Shown here: one piece after another, positions 1 to 11,039 of the stretch
Numbering within the stretch: the first letter of the stretch is position 1
Layout: each line of letters opens with the position of its first letter
NCBI RefSeq assembly: GCF_009363055.1
Contig: NZ_CP045292.1
Span: 2,294,001 to 2,358,000 of the forward strand
Reading direction: 5' to 3'
From: Flavobacterium haoranii
GTDB taxonomy: Bacteria; Bacteroidota; Bacteroidia; Flavobacteriales; Flavobacteriaceae
DNA: 64,000 nucleotides
The notes under the pieces: model-generated
What the model saw: the letters and a program-made list of their open reading frames with translations, nothing else
Told to the model about the DNA's origin: nothing
Database searches by the model: none
Made by a program: the position numbers and the translations under genes

Positions 1-500
1 AATTAGGTGAAAAATTACATTTTGCTCAATTTGCTACTGGTGGAACCTTAGGGCCAATGGATTCTTATTTAGTTTTACGTGGAATTAAAACATTACATTT
101 AAGAGTACAACGTCATTGTGAAAACGGACAAAAAGTTGCAGAATATTTAGCAGCTCATCCTGCTGTTGAACGTGTGTATTATCCTGGACTAGAATCTCAT
201 CCTAATAATGATATTGCTAAAAAGCAAATGATTGGTGGTTTTGGAGGCATGGTGACTTTTACTTTCAAATCAGGAAAAATGGAAGATGCTGTTAAGTTTT
301 TAGAAAAAGTAAAAGTTTTCACTCTAGCCGAATCTTTAGGAGGAGTTGAATCTCTAGCAAATCATCCAGCATTAATGACACATGCATCAGTTCCTGCTGA
401 AAAAAGAGCTGAAATTGGCATTACAGACGATATGGTTCGATTAAGTGTTGGTGTTGAAGATATTCAAGATTTAATTCAAGATTTGGAACAAGCCTTATAA
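1..500 (+). CDS. Cystathionine gamma-synthase/lyase family enzyme, 3' part
   Basis: The frame is open from base 3 and runs off the left edge, so only the C-terminal ~165 residues are present. It contains the family stretch HFAQFATGGTLGPMDSYLVL followed by RGIKTLHLRVQRHCENG, then SLGGVESLANHPALMTHASV and a final VRLSVGVEDIQDLIQDL, all typical of the Cys/Met-metabolism PLP-dependent enzymes. The PLP lysine lies upstream of the window. The family makes or cleaves cystathionine during methionine/cysteine interconversion in the cytoplasm. Whether it is a synthase (metB), lyase or homocysteine-forming enzyme cannot be told from this part. An internal ATG at 57 is not the start, because homology extends upstream of it. 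Confidence 0.9.
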   Translation, partial: LGEKLHFAQFATGGTLGPMDSYLVLRGIKTLHLRVQRHCENGQKVAEYLAAHPAVERVYYPGLESHPNNDIAKKQMIGGFGGMVTFTFKSGKMEDAVKFLEKVKVFTLAESLGGVESLANHPALMTHASVPAEKRAEIGITDDMVRLSVGVEDIQDLIQDLEQAL

Positions 501-510
501 GTTATAAATA

Positions 511-540
511 AAAAAGTCCCGATAATTATCGGGACTTTTT
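511..540. terminator. Bidirectional intrinsic terminator
   Basis: A perfect 13-bp inverted repeat (AAAAAGTCCCGAT and its complement around AATT) sits between two convergent genes. The A tract on one side and T tract on the other let it work in both directions. Confidence 0.9.
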
Positions 541-564
541 TATTTTAATATATTTTTTGAAAAA

Positions 565-1365
565 TTAATCTAAGTAATAGATGTATCCAAAGTGAAACCA
601 AAGGTTCCAATCATTAGCTTTGTTTTCAGGATGTAAATCTGGATTTTTTTTCAATCCATCAACCCAATCAGAAAAATAGTATTGCCATCTAAGTTCTACA
701 AATAAATCCGAAAGTTCAGTTAATTTATAACGAGTACCTACAGATGAAACAATAGACCAAGTACTACCACCTTCTGTAGACCAACCATTATAACCACCAT
801 TGTTAACAGCTTGGTAGTCAGGATAAACGTTATCTGGATTGTTTAATCCCCCTACTCTAGTTGAATATGTATTATTACTAAAGAAACTATAGTGAGCACC
901 TAAACCTATAAATGGAGCCCAAGCGCCTTCTCTTGCAGTGAACTCACGAATACTCCACGGGAAATATTCTAACTGCATACCAATATCTGTAACTTTAGCT
1001 TCACCTTTCATGGCTTTTAATTTATAAGCATGTTCAGAGTCTTTATCTACCCATTTTCCAAAATGTTCTAATTTTGTACTGTTGTATGATAATTCTGATC
1101 TAAGTTTAAAGTGGTCATTAAAATATGTTTCTGGAGTGTAACAGTTACATTCGGCACGATAAGAAAAGTTCATGTAGTGAACTAAACCAATTCCGAAACC
1201 TGTATTACCTGCGTTTGTTTCAAAATCGTGACGTACTCCAAAGTCAGATTGAAATGCCACACCTCCAATGAAAGCTCCAATTTCGTGTGAAAAACCGAAC
1301 TGTGCATTAGCAAAAAATGGCGCTAAAACTAATAATAAAACGAGATGTTGGATCTTTTTAGTCAT
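565..1365 (-). CDS. Secreted outer-membrane beta-barrel-like protein of unknown function
   Basis: About 266 residues from the ATG at 1365. The frame stays open to 1413, but the chosen start directly gives a signal peptide (MTKKIQHLVLLLVLAPFFANAQ). The mature part is rich in aromatic and glycine residues in alternating patterns and ends YIYYLD, as expected for an outer-membrane barrel. It resembles a flavobacterial family that I recall being annotated THC0290_0291; this is from memory and not certain. A CNCY cysteine pair near residue 77 is notable for a barrel. Convergent with the upstream trans-sulfuration gene and divergent from glutamate dehydrogenase. No specific function can be assigned. 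Confidence 0.7.
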   Translation of the reverse strand: MTKKIQHLVLLLVLAPFFANAQFGFSHEIGAFIGGVAFQSDFGVRHDFETNAGNTGFGIGLVHYMNFSYRAECNCYTPETYFNDHFKLRSELSYNSTKLEHFGKWVDKDSEHAYKLKAMKGEAKVTDIGMQLEYFPWSIREFTAREGAWAPFIGLGAHYSFFSNNTYSTRVGGLNNPDNVYPDYQAVNNGGYNGWSTEGGSTWSIVSSVGTRYKLTELSDLFVELRWQYYFSDWVDGLKKNPDLHPENKANDWNLWFHFGYIYYLD

Positions 1366-1530
1366 TACTAAAAATTTACCATTATCGGACAAATGTAAAA
1401 AAACAAAGTTCACTTCAAAAAAAAAAACTTAAAAAAGTGCTAAAAAAACCTAAAAATTAATATAAGGAAGCGGTCGTAAAATATGTTTTAAAAATTTGAT
1501 AAAAAAAGAGTTATCTGTTTCAATAAAATG

Positions 1531-1538
1531 TATATTTG
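1531..1538 (+). promoter_or_regulatory. -7 box of gdhA promoter
   Basis: TATATTTG matches the Bacteroidota -7 consensus TAnnTTTG and lies about 50 bases upstream of the gdhA start. Confidence 0.5.
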
Positions 1539-1571
1539 CTTCGATATTAAACTACAATTTTATCAAATTAG

Positions 1572-2933
<1,362 letters not shown>

Positions 2934-2954
2934 TTTATTACCTAATAATATTTG

Positions 2955-2988
2955 AAAGCCCATCAATTTTGATGGGCTTTTTGTTTTA
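2955..2988 (+). terminator. gdhA terminator
   Basis: The 11-bp stem AAAGCCCATCA / TGATGGGCTTT is followed by a T-rich tail about 20 bases after the gdhA stop. Confidence 0.85.
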
Positions 2989-3020
2989 AAATACTTAAAG
3001 CTGTTTTAATACGTTTATAT

Positions 3021-3028
3021 TATATTTG
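3021..3028 (+). promoter_or_regulatory. -7 box of porZ promoter
   Basis: TATATTTG fits the TAnnTTTG consensus 15 bases before the porZ ATG, which implies a very short leader. No clear -33 TTG is visible. Confidence 0.45.
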
Positions 3029-3042
3029 TAAAAAAGAGTTTG

Positions 3043-5301
3043 ATGAAATTTAAATACTTTGTTTTTCTATTATTTGTTACCCTAGGTTTCTCTCAAAACA
3101 ATCAAGTTTGGAAAGATTATTTTTCTTATAACGAAATTGTTGATGTAGCTCATGGTGATAATACAATTTATGCAGCTACAGAAAACAGTGTTTTTAGTAA
3201 AAATTTATTAACTGGAAACATCGATAGATTTACTTCTGTAAATGGTTTTAAGCCTGAAGCAATTACTTGTATTTATTATTCTCAAAGTTCAAGAAAACTA
3301 TTTGTTGGAAATTCAAATGGTTTGATAAACATTGTAGATGAAGAAGCTAATATGTTTCGTAAAGTTGACATAATTGAAGAAGTTCCAGTAGCTCCAAATA
3401 AAAAAAGAATTAATCATTTCTATGAATATGATGGGAGATTATACATTTCAACAGATTATGGAATTTCGGTTTTTGATACGAATACATTAGAATTTGTTGA
3501 AACTTATTTTATAGGAACATCAGGAGAAGAATTGAAAATCTTACAAACTACAGTTTTTAATAACGAAATTTATGCAGTAACTCAGTATAACGGAATTAGA
3601 AAGGCTGATATAACTAGTAATTTTTTATATGATTTTGCGCAATGGCAAACTTTTGACAATGGGAGTTGGACAGGAATTTTAACTTTTCAAAATCAATTAT
3701 TAGCTCAAAACACAAATTCTAGAACTTATAGACATAATGGAACTGCGTTTCAGGAAATTTTGAATACACAACAAAATGCTAATTTCTTTAAGACAAACGA
3801 CACTGAGATTATCATTTCAACTCCAAATCATATTTTTGTTTTAAATCAAGCTTTAAATACAATTGCTCATGTAACTGATATCCCCGATGTTGATAATGAG
3901 ATTTTTTCTTCGGCAACAGTAGTAAATAGCAATTTATATATTGGAACTCAGAAAAATGGATTACATTCTGCTTCCTTAAGCAATATGTCTTCATTTGAGG
4001 ATATGACACCAAATGGTCCATTAAGAAATTATATTTTTAGAGTCAAACAATCTCTCAATAAACTTTGGGCTGTTTATGGTAGTTACGCAGCAGATTATAA
4101 TCCATACCCGCTCCAAGAATATGATTTAAGTTTTTATACTAAGGATTATGGTTGGGATTTTATTCCTTATGAAGAAATATTTGAAGCAAAAAATTTATGC
4201 GATATTGCAATAAATCCTAACAATTTTAATGATGTTTATATTAGTTCTTATGCTTCGGGATTGCTTAATATAAAAAACGATTCAAAGATTCTATATGATA
4301 ATTCAAATACTGGTTCAAATGGATTAGAAATTTTTCCCAGTTTGAATGAAATATTTATTAACAGTCCTGCTTTTGATACACAAGGTAATTTATGGGTCAC
4401 CAATAGAGGTGTTGATAGATCATTAAAAGTTTTAAGAAACAATAATCAGTGGCAGTCTTATAATTTAAGTAACTTAATTTCGGATAATAGATTTGCTCCA
4501 ATGGCAATTGATAAAAACAATACTAAGTGGTTGCCTTCAAGAAGTCAAGGTTTATTAGCTTTCAACGATACAGAAAATAATAAATCAATTTTAATAAAAG
4601 TAGAGCAAGGACTTCCTGCTTTAACAATCCAATGTGTTGCGATTGATAATAACAACCAGTTGTGGATTGGGACATCAGGAGGATTGCGAATTTTAAGTAG
4701 TGTTGATAGATTTCTCTATGAAAATGAACTTGTTGTAAATAACATTGTGATTCAAGAAGGTGATTTAGCACAAGAATTATTTTATGAGCAATCTATTTTA
4801 GATATTGAAGTAGATGGTGCTAATAGAAAATGGGTTTCTATTTCTGGAGGCGGTGTCTTTTTGGTATCATCAAATGGGCAGGAAACTATATATAGATTCG
4901 ACAAAGAGAATTCGCCTTTACCAAGTAACTTTATTAATGATATTGAAATAAATGACGAAACAGGGGAGGTGTTTTTTGCTACCGATAAAGGAATGGTTTC
5001 TTTTTTAGGTACTTCTACAGCGCCAAAAGACGATTTGTCAGAAGTTTATGTTTATCCAAATCCAGTTAGACCAAATTATTTAGGAACAATTAAAGTAGCA
5101 GGATTAACTAATAGATCTATCGTAAAAATTACGGATATTGAAGGAAATTTAGTTTATGAAGTTACTTCTGCTGGAGGTACTATTGAATGGGATGGGACAG
5201 CTTTTGGTAAATATCGAGTAGCTTCTGGAGTGTATATGGTTTTTGTTTCAACTGAAGGTGGTCTTGAAACAAAAGTTAAGAAGATAATGATTGTTAGGTA
5301 A
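3043..5301 (+). CDS. porZ: PorZ-like type IX secretion protein (beta-propeller plus C-terminal sorting domain)
   Basis: About 752 residues. A signal peptide (MKFKYFVFLLFVTLGFSQ) is followed by two-component-regulator-type propeller repeats such as LYISTDYGISVFD, LWVTNRGVDRSLK and LWIGTSGGLRILS, then a type A sorting domain from ~665 (VYVYPNPVRPNY, ending KKIMIVR). This architecture is that of PorZ, the surface component of the T9SS attachment complex that binds anionic LPS in Porphyromonas gingivalis. The ATG at 3043 is preferred over a TTG directly before it. The stop codon overlaps the start of the next gene (TAATG), so the two are probably translationally coupled. Function in this organism is inferred from family and from the neighbours recO and ileS. 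Confidence 0.85.
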   Translation: MKFKYFVFLLFVTLGFSQNNQVWKDYFSYNEIVDVAHGDNTIYAATENSVFSKNLLTGNIDRFTSVNGFKPEAITCIYYSQSSRKLFVGNSNGLINIVDEEANMFRKVDIIEEVPVAPNKKRINHFYEYDGRLYISTDYGISVFDTNTLEFVETYFIGTSGEELKILQTTVFNNEIYAVTQYNGIRKADITSNFLYDFAQWQTFDNGSWTGILTFQNQLLAQNTNSRTYRHNGTAFQEILNTQQNANFFKTNDTEIIISTPNHIFVLNQALNTIAHVTDIPDVDNEIFSSATVVNSNLYIGTQKNGLHSASLSNMSSFEDMTPNGPLRNYIFRVKQSLNKLWAVYGSYAADYNPYPLQEYDLSFYTKDYGWDFIPYEEIFEAKNLCDIAINPNNFNDVYISSYASGLLNIKNDSKILYDNSNTGSNGLEIFPSLNEIFINSPAFDTQGNLWVTNRGVDRSLKVLRNNNQWQSYNLSNLISDNRFAPMAIDKNNTKWLPSRSQGLLAFNDTENNKSILIKVEQGLPALTIQCVAIDNNNQLWIGTSGGLRILSSVDRFLYENELVVNNIVIQEGDLAQELFYEQSILDIEVDGANRKWVSISGGGVFLVSSNGQETIYRFDKENSPLPSNFINDIEINDETGEVFFATDKGMVSFLGTSTAPKDDLSEVYVYPNPVRPNYLGTIKVAGLTNRSIVKITDIEGNLVYEVTSAGGTIEWDGTAFGKYRVASGVYMVFVSTEGGLETKVKKIMIVR

Positions 5302-6327
5302 TGGAATTTAGCTTAAACAAAAATTGTTTTGATTTTTTAAGACTTTTTTTTGCATTTAATGTTCTCTTATCTCATATAGGAGAGCTATCGCAAGATAAAG
5401 AATTGTTTTTTTTACAAAAAATATCGAATCCTTATTTAGCAATTAATGGTTTTTTTGTGATAAGTGGTTTTTTAGTAGCAAAAAGTTACATAAGGACAAA
5501 TAACTTAAAGACTTATTTAATTAAAAGAGTAAAAAGAATTATTCCTGCATATATCTTTGTTATTTTCTTTTTCGCAATTTTTTATCATTTTTTCAAAACT
5601 GTCATTATTAGAATATTTTTCTTCATTACAGTTGTATAGGTATATTGGTTGGAATTTGATTTTTTTAAATTTCATGGAGCCTTGTCTTCCTGGTTTATTT
5701 CAAGAAAATTTATTGTGTGCAGTAAATGGATCGCTTTGGACAATTAAAGTCGAAGAAAGTTTTTATTTAATTCTACCAATTATATTTTATTTTTTTAAAA
5801 AAATAAAATATAATTGGATTGGTTTTATCATTGTTTATGTTCTTTCTTTTAGTTTTTATGTGTATTTTAAATTTTATCTAGATAAACCAATAATAGCTAA
5901 GCAAATGCCTGGTATGTTAACATATTTTGGAACAGGAGTTTTTATTTTTTTATATTTTTCAAAAATCATGAAGCATAAAGTTAAATTATTGATTTTGTGC
6001 TCAGTTGTCTCATTAATTTCCTACATCAATTCATTTTATTTTCTATTTCCAATTTCTTTTGGGTTTGTCGTAATTTTATCTGCCTACACTTTTTCGAGTT
6101 TAAATTATTTTGGAAAATATGGAGATTTTACATACGGGTTGTATATCTTTCATTTTCCTTTAATTCAGTTATTTAAGAGTTTGAAATTGTTTGAAAAATA
6201 CAACTCTTTTTTAATTGCATTTATTCTAGTTCTATTGTCAGTTTTATTTGCAATCTTATCTTGGTTTTTAATTGAGAAAAGATTTATAAGCAGGTATAAC
6301 GATAAAGTTTTAGAAGATGCTAATTAA
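5301..6327 (+). CDS. Acyltransferase 3 (OafA/YrhL-like) membrane protein, frameshifted
   Basis: Two overlapping frames (5301-5639 and ~5600-6327) join into one acyltransferase-3 protein of about 341 residues. The first part carries NCFDFLRLFFAFNVLLSH and GFFVISGFLVAKSY; the second LYRYIGWNLIFLNF, LPGLF and SLWTIKVEESFYLILP, all typical of the ~10-TM enzymes that transfer acetyl or other acyl groups to cell-surface sugars or lipids. The break is near 5591-5604 in TTTTTT/AAAA runs and needs removal of one base or addition of two. The start overlaps the porZ stop and the end overlaps recO, so all three are probably one operon. Substrate unknown; O-antigen or other surface glycan modification is a reasonable inference. 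Confidence 0.8.
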
Positions 6328-7026
6328 AACCAAAGCTGTTGTTATATCAGCAGTTAAATATCAAGAGAAAAGTTTAATTGTACGCTGTTTTACGTTAAGT
6401 GATGGCTTAAAATCTTATTTTGTAACCAATGCATTTACTGGAAAAAAGAATAATCAAAAAAATGCTTTTTTCAACCTTTAAATCAATTAGAAATTGAAGC
6501 TTATCACAAGAATAAAGGTGCTTTAGAACGTTTCAAAGAAATTAAATTATCATTTCCTTATCAATCCATAACTAGTAATATATACAAAACAACCATTGCT
6601 ATTTTTTTGTCTGAAGTTTTACACAATGCTATAAAAGAAGATGGTAAAAACGACACTTTATTTACCTATTTAGAAACCGCTTTTAATTGGCTCGATCATC
6701 ACGAAGAAACTTCAAATTTTCACTTAATTTTTTTACTTCAATTAACACGTTATTTAGGTTTTTATCCTCAAAACAGCTCAGAATATGAATATTTTGAGTT
6801 AACAGAAGGTGTTTTTATTCCTTTCGAAAGTGCAAGTTGTTTATCAAAAGAGCAAACAACTCTTTTTAAGTCACTTATTGATTTAAAATTTGAAGACGAC
6901 CAAAAGATTTTTACTGGTTTCCAAAGACAAATTTTACTAAACATTCTCATTGATTACTACAGTTTAAACATTGAAGGATTTAAAAAACCAAAGTCATTAA
7001 GTGTTTTAAAAGAAGTTTTCAGTTAA
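6317..7026 (+). CDS. recO: DNA repair protein RecO, frameshifted
   Basis: The ATG at 6317 opens MLIKTKAVVISAVKYQEKSL, the N-terminal OB fold of RecO, and hits a stop after NAFFNL. Adding one T to the six-T run at 6466-6471 continues as QPLNQLEIEAYHKNKGALER and joins the frame ending at 7026, giving ~236 residues, the normal length. RecO loads RecA onto SSB-coated single strands with RecR during gap repair. The start lies 11 bases inside the preceding acyltransferase gene. The flavobacterial form lacks an obvious zinc-binding cysteine cluster. The break is most likely a sequencing error because both halves are well conserved. Confidence 0.88.
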
Positions 7027-7110
7027 ATCTAAATTAACTTTTGCCTTTTCTCTTTTGCCTTTTCTTTCGAATTCATTACTTTCGCAAATTGATTTAAGAA
7101 AACGACAAAA

Positions 7111-10100
7111 ATGAGTGCTAAATTTACTGAATACAAAGGACTTGACTTGCCAACTGTGGCTTCTGAAGTTCTTGATTTTTGGAAAAAAAATAACATCTTT
7201 GAACAATCGGTAACTTCTCGCGAAGGAGCTACACCTTACGTGTTTTTTGAAGGACCACCATCTGCAAACGGTTTGCCGGGAATTCACCACGTGATGGCGC
7301 GTGCGATTAAAGATATTTTTTGTCGTTACAAAACTCAAAAAGGGTACCAAGTTAAGCGTAAAGCAGGTTGGGATACCCACGGTTTACCTGTAGAATTAGG
7401 TACCGAAAAAGAATTAGGCATTACTAAAGAAGATATCGGAAAAACGATTTCGGTTACTGAATACAACGAAGCGTGTAAAAGAACCGTTATGCGTTATACA
7501 GATGTTTGGAACGACCTTACCGAAAAAATGGGATATTGGGTTGATATGGAAGATCCGTATGTTACTTACAAATCCAAATACATGGAAACGGTTTGGTGGT
7601 TGTTAAAACAAATTTATAACAAAGATTTACTTTACAAAGGTTATACTATTCAGCCTTATTCGCCAAAAGCGGGAACAGGATTATCTTCGCACGAAGTAAA
7701 CCAACCAGGTTCTTATCGTGATGTTACGGATACCACTATTGTAGCTCAGTTTAAAACAAAAGATGAGACATTGCCAAGCTTCTTACAAGGTTTTGGAACG
7801 GTTCATTTCTTAGCTTGGACAACAACTCCTTGGACATTGCCATCGAACACAGCTTTAACAGTTGGTCCAAAAATCGATTATGTTTTAGTAAAAACCTTCA
7901 ATCAATATACTTTTGAACCTATCAATGTTGTTTTAGCTAAACCTTTAGTTGGAAAACAATTTGGCGGAAAGTATTTTGTAGCTGAGTCTGAAGAAGATTT
8001 TGCTAATTATAAATCAGAAGATAAAAAGATTCCTTACCAAATTTTAACTGAAGCAAAAGGTGCTGATTTAGTTGGAATCAAATACGAGCAATTATTACCA
8101 TTAGCGTTACCTTATCAAAATCCAGAAAATGCTTTTAGAGTAATTTCAGGAGATTTCGTTACTACGGAAGATGGAACAGGTATCGTTCACACTGCGCCAA
8201 CATTTGGTGCAGATGATGCTAAAGTAGCAAAAGAAGCTTCACCAGAAGTTCCGCCAATGTTAGTTTTAGACGAAAACGGAAATCCGGTGCCATTAGTAGA
8301 TTTGCAAGGTAAGTTTGTAGCTCAAATGGGAGATTTCGCAGGGAAATATGTAAAGAATGAATATTACAACGATGGCGAAGCTCCTGAGAAATCAGTAGAT
8401 GTTGAAATCGCTATTCGTTTAAAAGAAGAAAACAAAGCCTTTAAGGTTGAAAAATATGTACACAGTTACCCACATTGTTGGAGAACAGACAAACCAATTT
8501 TATATTATCCATTAGATTCTTGGTTTATTAAAGTAACTGAGATCAAAGATAGAATGTTCGATTTGAACGAAACGATTAACTGGAAACCAAAAGCTACAGG
8601 AGAAGGTCGTTTCGGAAATTGGTTGAAAAATGCAAACGATTGGAATTTATCGCGTTCACGTTATTGGGGAATTCCATTACCAATTTGGAGAACAGAAGAT
8701 AAAACAGAAGAGATCTGCGTTGGTTCTGTTGAAGAATTGTACAATGAAATTGAAAAAGCGGTTGCTGCTGGTTTCATGAGCGAGAACCCATACAAAGGTT
8801 TCCAAATCGGAAATATGGACGAAACGAACTACGATTTAGTGGATTTACACAAAAATATTGTAGATAATATTGTTTTAATTTCTCCTTCTGGAAAACCAAT
8901 GAACCGTGAAACGGATTTAATTGACGTTTGGTTCGATTCAGGGGCAATGCCTTATGCACAATGGCATTATCCGTTCGAAAACAAATCATATATCGATAAC
9001 AATGAGGCTTTTCCAGCTGATTTTATTGCGGAAGGAGTAGATCAAACTCGTGGATGGTTCTATACGTTACATGCGATTGGAACTCTAGTTTTTGATAAAA
9101 TTGCTTATAAAAATGTGGTTTCAAACGGATTGGTTTTAGACAAAAACGGACAAAAGATGTCGAAACGTTTAGGAAATGCTGTTGATCCTTTTAAAACACT
9201 AGAAGAATTTGGTCCAGATGCAACACGTTGGTACATGATTTCCAATGCAAATCCTTGGGACAACTTAAAATTTGATATCGAAGGTGTGGCTGAAGTAAGA
9301 AGAAAATTCTTTGGAACACTTTATAATACGTATTCGTTCTTTGCGTTATATGCTAATATCGATGGTTTCAAATACAACGAAGCCGAAGTTCCATTAAACG
9401 AAAGACCAGAAATCGACCGTTGGATTTTATCTGAATTACATACGTTAATTCAATTAGTAGATGAAGCGTATGCGGATTATGAACCAACAAAAGCTGCTCG
9501 TGCTATTTCTGATTTCGTTCAAGAAAACTTGAGTAACTGGTACGTTCGTTTATGTAGAAGAAGATTCTGGAAAGGCGATTATGCCCAAGATAAAATTGCG
9601 GCTTATCAAACACTTTATACATGTTTGGTGACTGTAGCGAAACTTTCGGCTCCAATTGCTCCGTTCTTCATGGACAAACTTTACAGAGATTTAACACAAG
9701 CTACAGGTTCTGAATCTTTTGAAAGCGTACATTTGGCCGAGTTTCCAAAAATGGTTGAAAACTTTGTTGATAAGTCATTAGAAAGTAAAATGATGAAAGC
9801 GCAAACGGTTTCTTCGTTAGTTTTATCACTTCGTAAGAAGGAAATGATTAAAGTACGTCAACCTTTGCAAAGGGTTATGATTCCTGTACTTGACGACAAT
9901 CAGCGTGCTGAAATTGAGGCAGTTTCTGACCTAATTAAAGCAGAGGTAAACGTGAAAGAAATTGAGTTGTTAGGTGATGCTTCAGGCGTTTTAGTGAAGC
10001 AAATTAAACCTAATTTTAAAGCTTTAGGACCGCGTTTTGGTAAAGATATGGGATTGATTTCCAAAGAGATACAAAATTTTACGCAAGAACAAATTAATAA

Positions 10101-10512
10101 AATTGAACAAGAAGGCGAGATAATACTTGACATTTCAGGAAAAAGTGTTAATTTAACAACCGAAGATGTAGAGATTTCGTCACAAGATATTCCAGGATGG
10201 TTAGTGGCTAATGCAAATGGAATTACAGTAGCGTTAGATATCACAATTTCTGAAGAATTACGAAATGAAGGGATAGCCCGCGAACTTGTAAATAGAATTC
10301 AAAACATTCGTAAAGATTCTGGTTTTGAGGTAACCGATAAAATTAAAGTTCAATTAGAGAGTGAGCCAACAATTGAAATAGCTGTTAAGGCAAATGAGGA
10401 TTACATAAAATCAGAAACTTTAACAAACGAACTTGTTTTTGTACAAGAATTAAAAAATGGTACGGAAATTGAGTTTGATGATTTAAAAACAGTAGTATTA
10501 ATTTCTAAATAG
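7111..10512 (+). CDS. ileS: Isoleucyl-tRNA synthetase
   Basis: A class I aminoacyl-tRNA synthetase of 1133 residues that charges tRNA-Ile. The HIGH-type motif appears in GPPSANGLPGIHHVMAR (~49-65), the KMSKS-type motif as NGQKMSKRLGNAVDP (~680-695), and the connective editing domain lies between (AWTTTPWTLPSNTAL at ~230). The length and lack of a C-terminal zinc cysteine pair suggest the longer eukaryote-like clade (IleS2-like) usual in Bacteroidota rather than the ~930-residue type; this is inference. The start ATG follows a CG-poor leader with a near-consensus TACTTTCG. No strong terminator follows, so transcription may continue into the DksA-like gene. Confidence 0.96.
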   Translation: MSAKFTEYKGLDLPTVASEVLDFWKKNNIFEQSVTSREGATPYVFFEGPPSANGLPGIHHVMARAIKDIFCRYKTQKGYQVKRKAGWDTHGLPVELGTEKELGITKEDIGKTISVTEYNEACKRTVMRYTDVWNDLTEKMGYWVDMEDPYVTYKSKYMETVWWLLKQIYNKDLLYKGYTIQPYSPKAGTGLSSHEVNQPGSYRDVTDTTIVAQFKTKDETLPSFLQGFGTVHFLAWTTTPWTLPSNTALTVGPKIDYVLVKTFNQYTFEPINVVLAKPLVGKQFGGKYFVAESEEDFANYKSEDKKIPYQILTEAKGADLVGIKYEQLLPLALPYQNPENAFRVISGDFVTTEDGTGIVHTAPTFGADDAKVAKEASPEVPPMLVLDENGNPVPLVDLQGKFVAQMGDFAGKYVKNEYYNDGEAPEKSVDVEIAIRLKEENKAFKVEKYVHSYPHCWRTDKPILYYPLDSWFIKVTEIKDRMFDLNETINWKPKATGEGRFGNWLKNANDWNLSRSRYWGIPLPIWRTEDKTEEICVGSVEELYNEIEKAVAAGFMSENPYKGFQIGNMDETNYDLVDLHKNIVDNIVLISPSGKPMNRETDLIDVWFDSGAMPYAQWHYPFENKSYIDNNEAFPADFIAEGVDQTRGWFYTLHAIGTLVFDKIAYKNVVSNGLVLDKNGQKMSKRLGNAVDPFKTLEEFGPDATRWYMISNANPWDNLKFDIEGVAEVRRKFFGTLYNTYSFFALYANIDGFKYNEAEVPLNERPEIDRWILSELHTLIQLVDEAYADYEPTKAARAISDFVQENLSNWYVRLCRRRFWKGDYAQDKIAAYQTLYTCLVTVAKLSAPIAPFFMDKLYRDLTQATGSESFESVHLAEFPKMVENFVDKSLESKMMKAQTVSSLVLSLRKKEMIKVRQPLQRVMIPVLDDNQRAEIEAVSDLIKAEVNVKEIELLGDASGVLVKQIKPNFKALGPRFGKDMGLISKEIQNFTQEQINKIEQEGEIILDISGKSVNLTTEDVEISSQDIPGWLVANANGITVALDITISEELRNEGIARELVNRIQNIRKDSGFEVTDKIKVQLESEPTIEIAVKANEDYIKSETLTNELVFVQELKNGTEIEFDDLKTVVLISK

Positions 10513-10575
10513 TTTGAAACCAATTTATTGGTTCCATCAGACTGAAATTTAAAACAATTTAAAACTGATGAAATT

Positions 10576-10956
10576 ATGGTTGAAGAAAAATTAAGATATT
10601 CAGATGCAGATTTAGCAGAATTCAAAGAATTGATTTTAGCTAAAATGGAAAAAGCAAAAGCCGATTTAGAATTGATAAAGAGTGCTTACATGAATGATTT
10701 AAACAACGGTACTGATGATACATCACCTACGTTTAAAGCATTTGAAGAAGGCAGTGAAACCATGTCAAAAGAAGCTAATTCGCAGTTAGCAACACGTCAA
10801 GAAAAGTTTATTCGCGATCTTAAGAATGCTTTAATAAGAATTGAAAATAAAACTTACGGAGTTTGTAAAGTAACTGGTAAATTAATTAGTAAAGAGAGAT
10901 TAAGAGTTGTTCCTCATGCTACAATGAGTATTGAAGCTAAAAATTTACAACGTTAA
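10576..10956 (+). CDS. TraR/DksA-family regulator lacking the zinc cysteines
   Basis: A 126-residue protein with an acidic coiled-coil first part (ADLAEFKELILAKMEKAKAD) and the DksA C-terminal signature YGVCKVTGKLISKERLRVVP. DksA-family proteins bind RNA polymerase through the secondary channel and tune transcription with ppGpp. Only one cysteine remains at the zinc-finger position (GVCKVTGK) and the downstream pair is absent (VVPHATMSIEAK), so it probably does not bind zinc. This degenerate form appears usual in Bacteroidota as far as I recall. Placed between ileS and lspA and followed by a terminator. Confidence 0.88.
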   Translation: MVEEKLRYSDADLAEFKELILAKMEKAKADLELIKSAYMNDLNNGTDDTSPTFKAFEEGSETMSKEANSQLATRQEKFIRDLKNALIRIENKTYGVCKVTGKLISKERLRVVPHATMSIEAKNLQR

Positions 10957-10974
10957 GATCTATATAAAAAAGTT

Positions 10975-11002
10975 AAAACGCTCCTAATGGGGCGTTTTTT
11001 TG
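10975..11002 (+). terminator. Terminator after the DksA-like gene
   Basis: The stem AAAACGCTCC / GGGGCGTTTT around TAAT is followed by a run of T. The T run ends in TTTG, which may double as the -33 element for lspA. Confidence 0.85.
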
Positions 11003-11016
11003 TGGAATAAAATCTA

Positions 11017-11024
11017 TATTTTTG
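11017..11024 (+). promoter_or_regulatory. -7 box of lspA promoter
   Basis: TATTTTTG fits TAnnTTTG 15 bases before the lspA ATG, with TTG at 11000-11002 as a possible but closely spaced -33 box. Confidence 0.4.
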
Positions 11025-11039
11025 CTCAAAATTCAAAAC

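Noticed and set aside
10514..10533. GAAACCAAT/ATTGGTTCC hairpin after ileS as a terminator
   Set aside because: The stem is short and no T tract follows; transcription may continue into the DksA-like gene.
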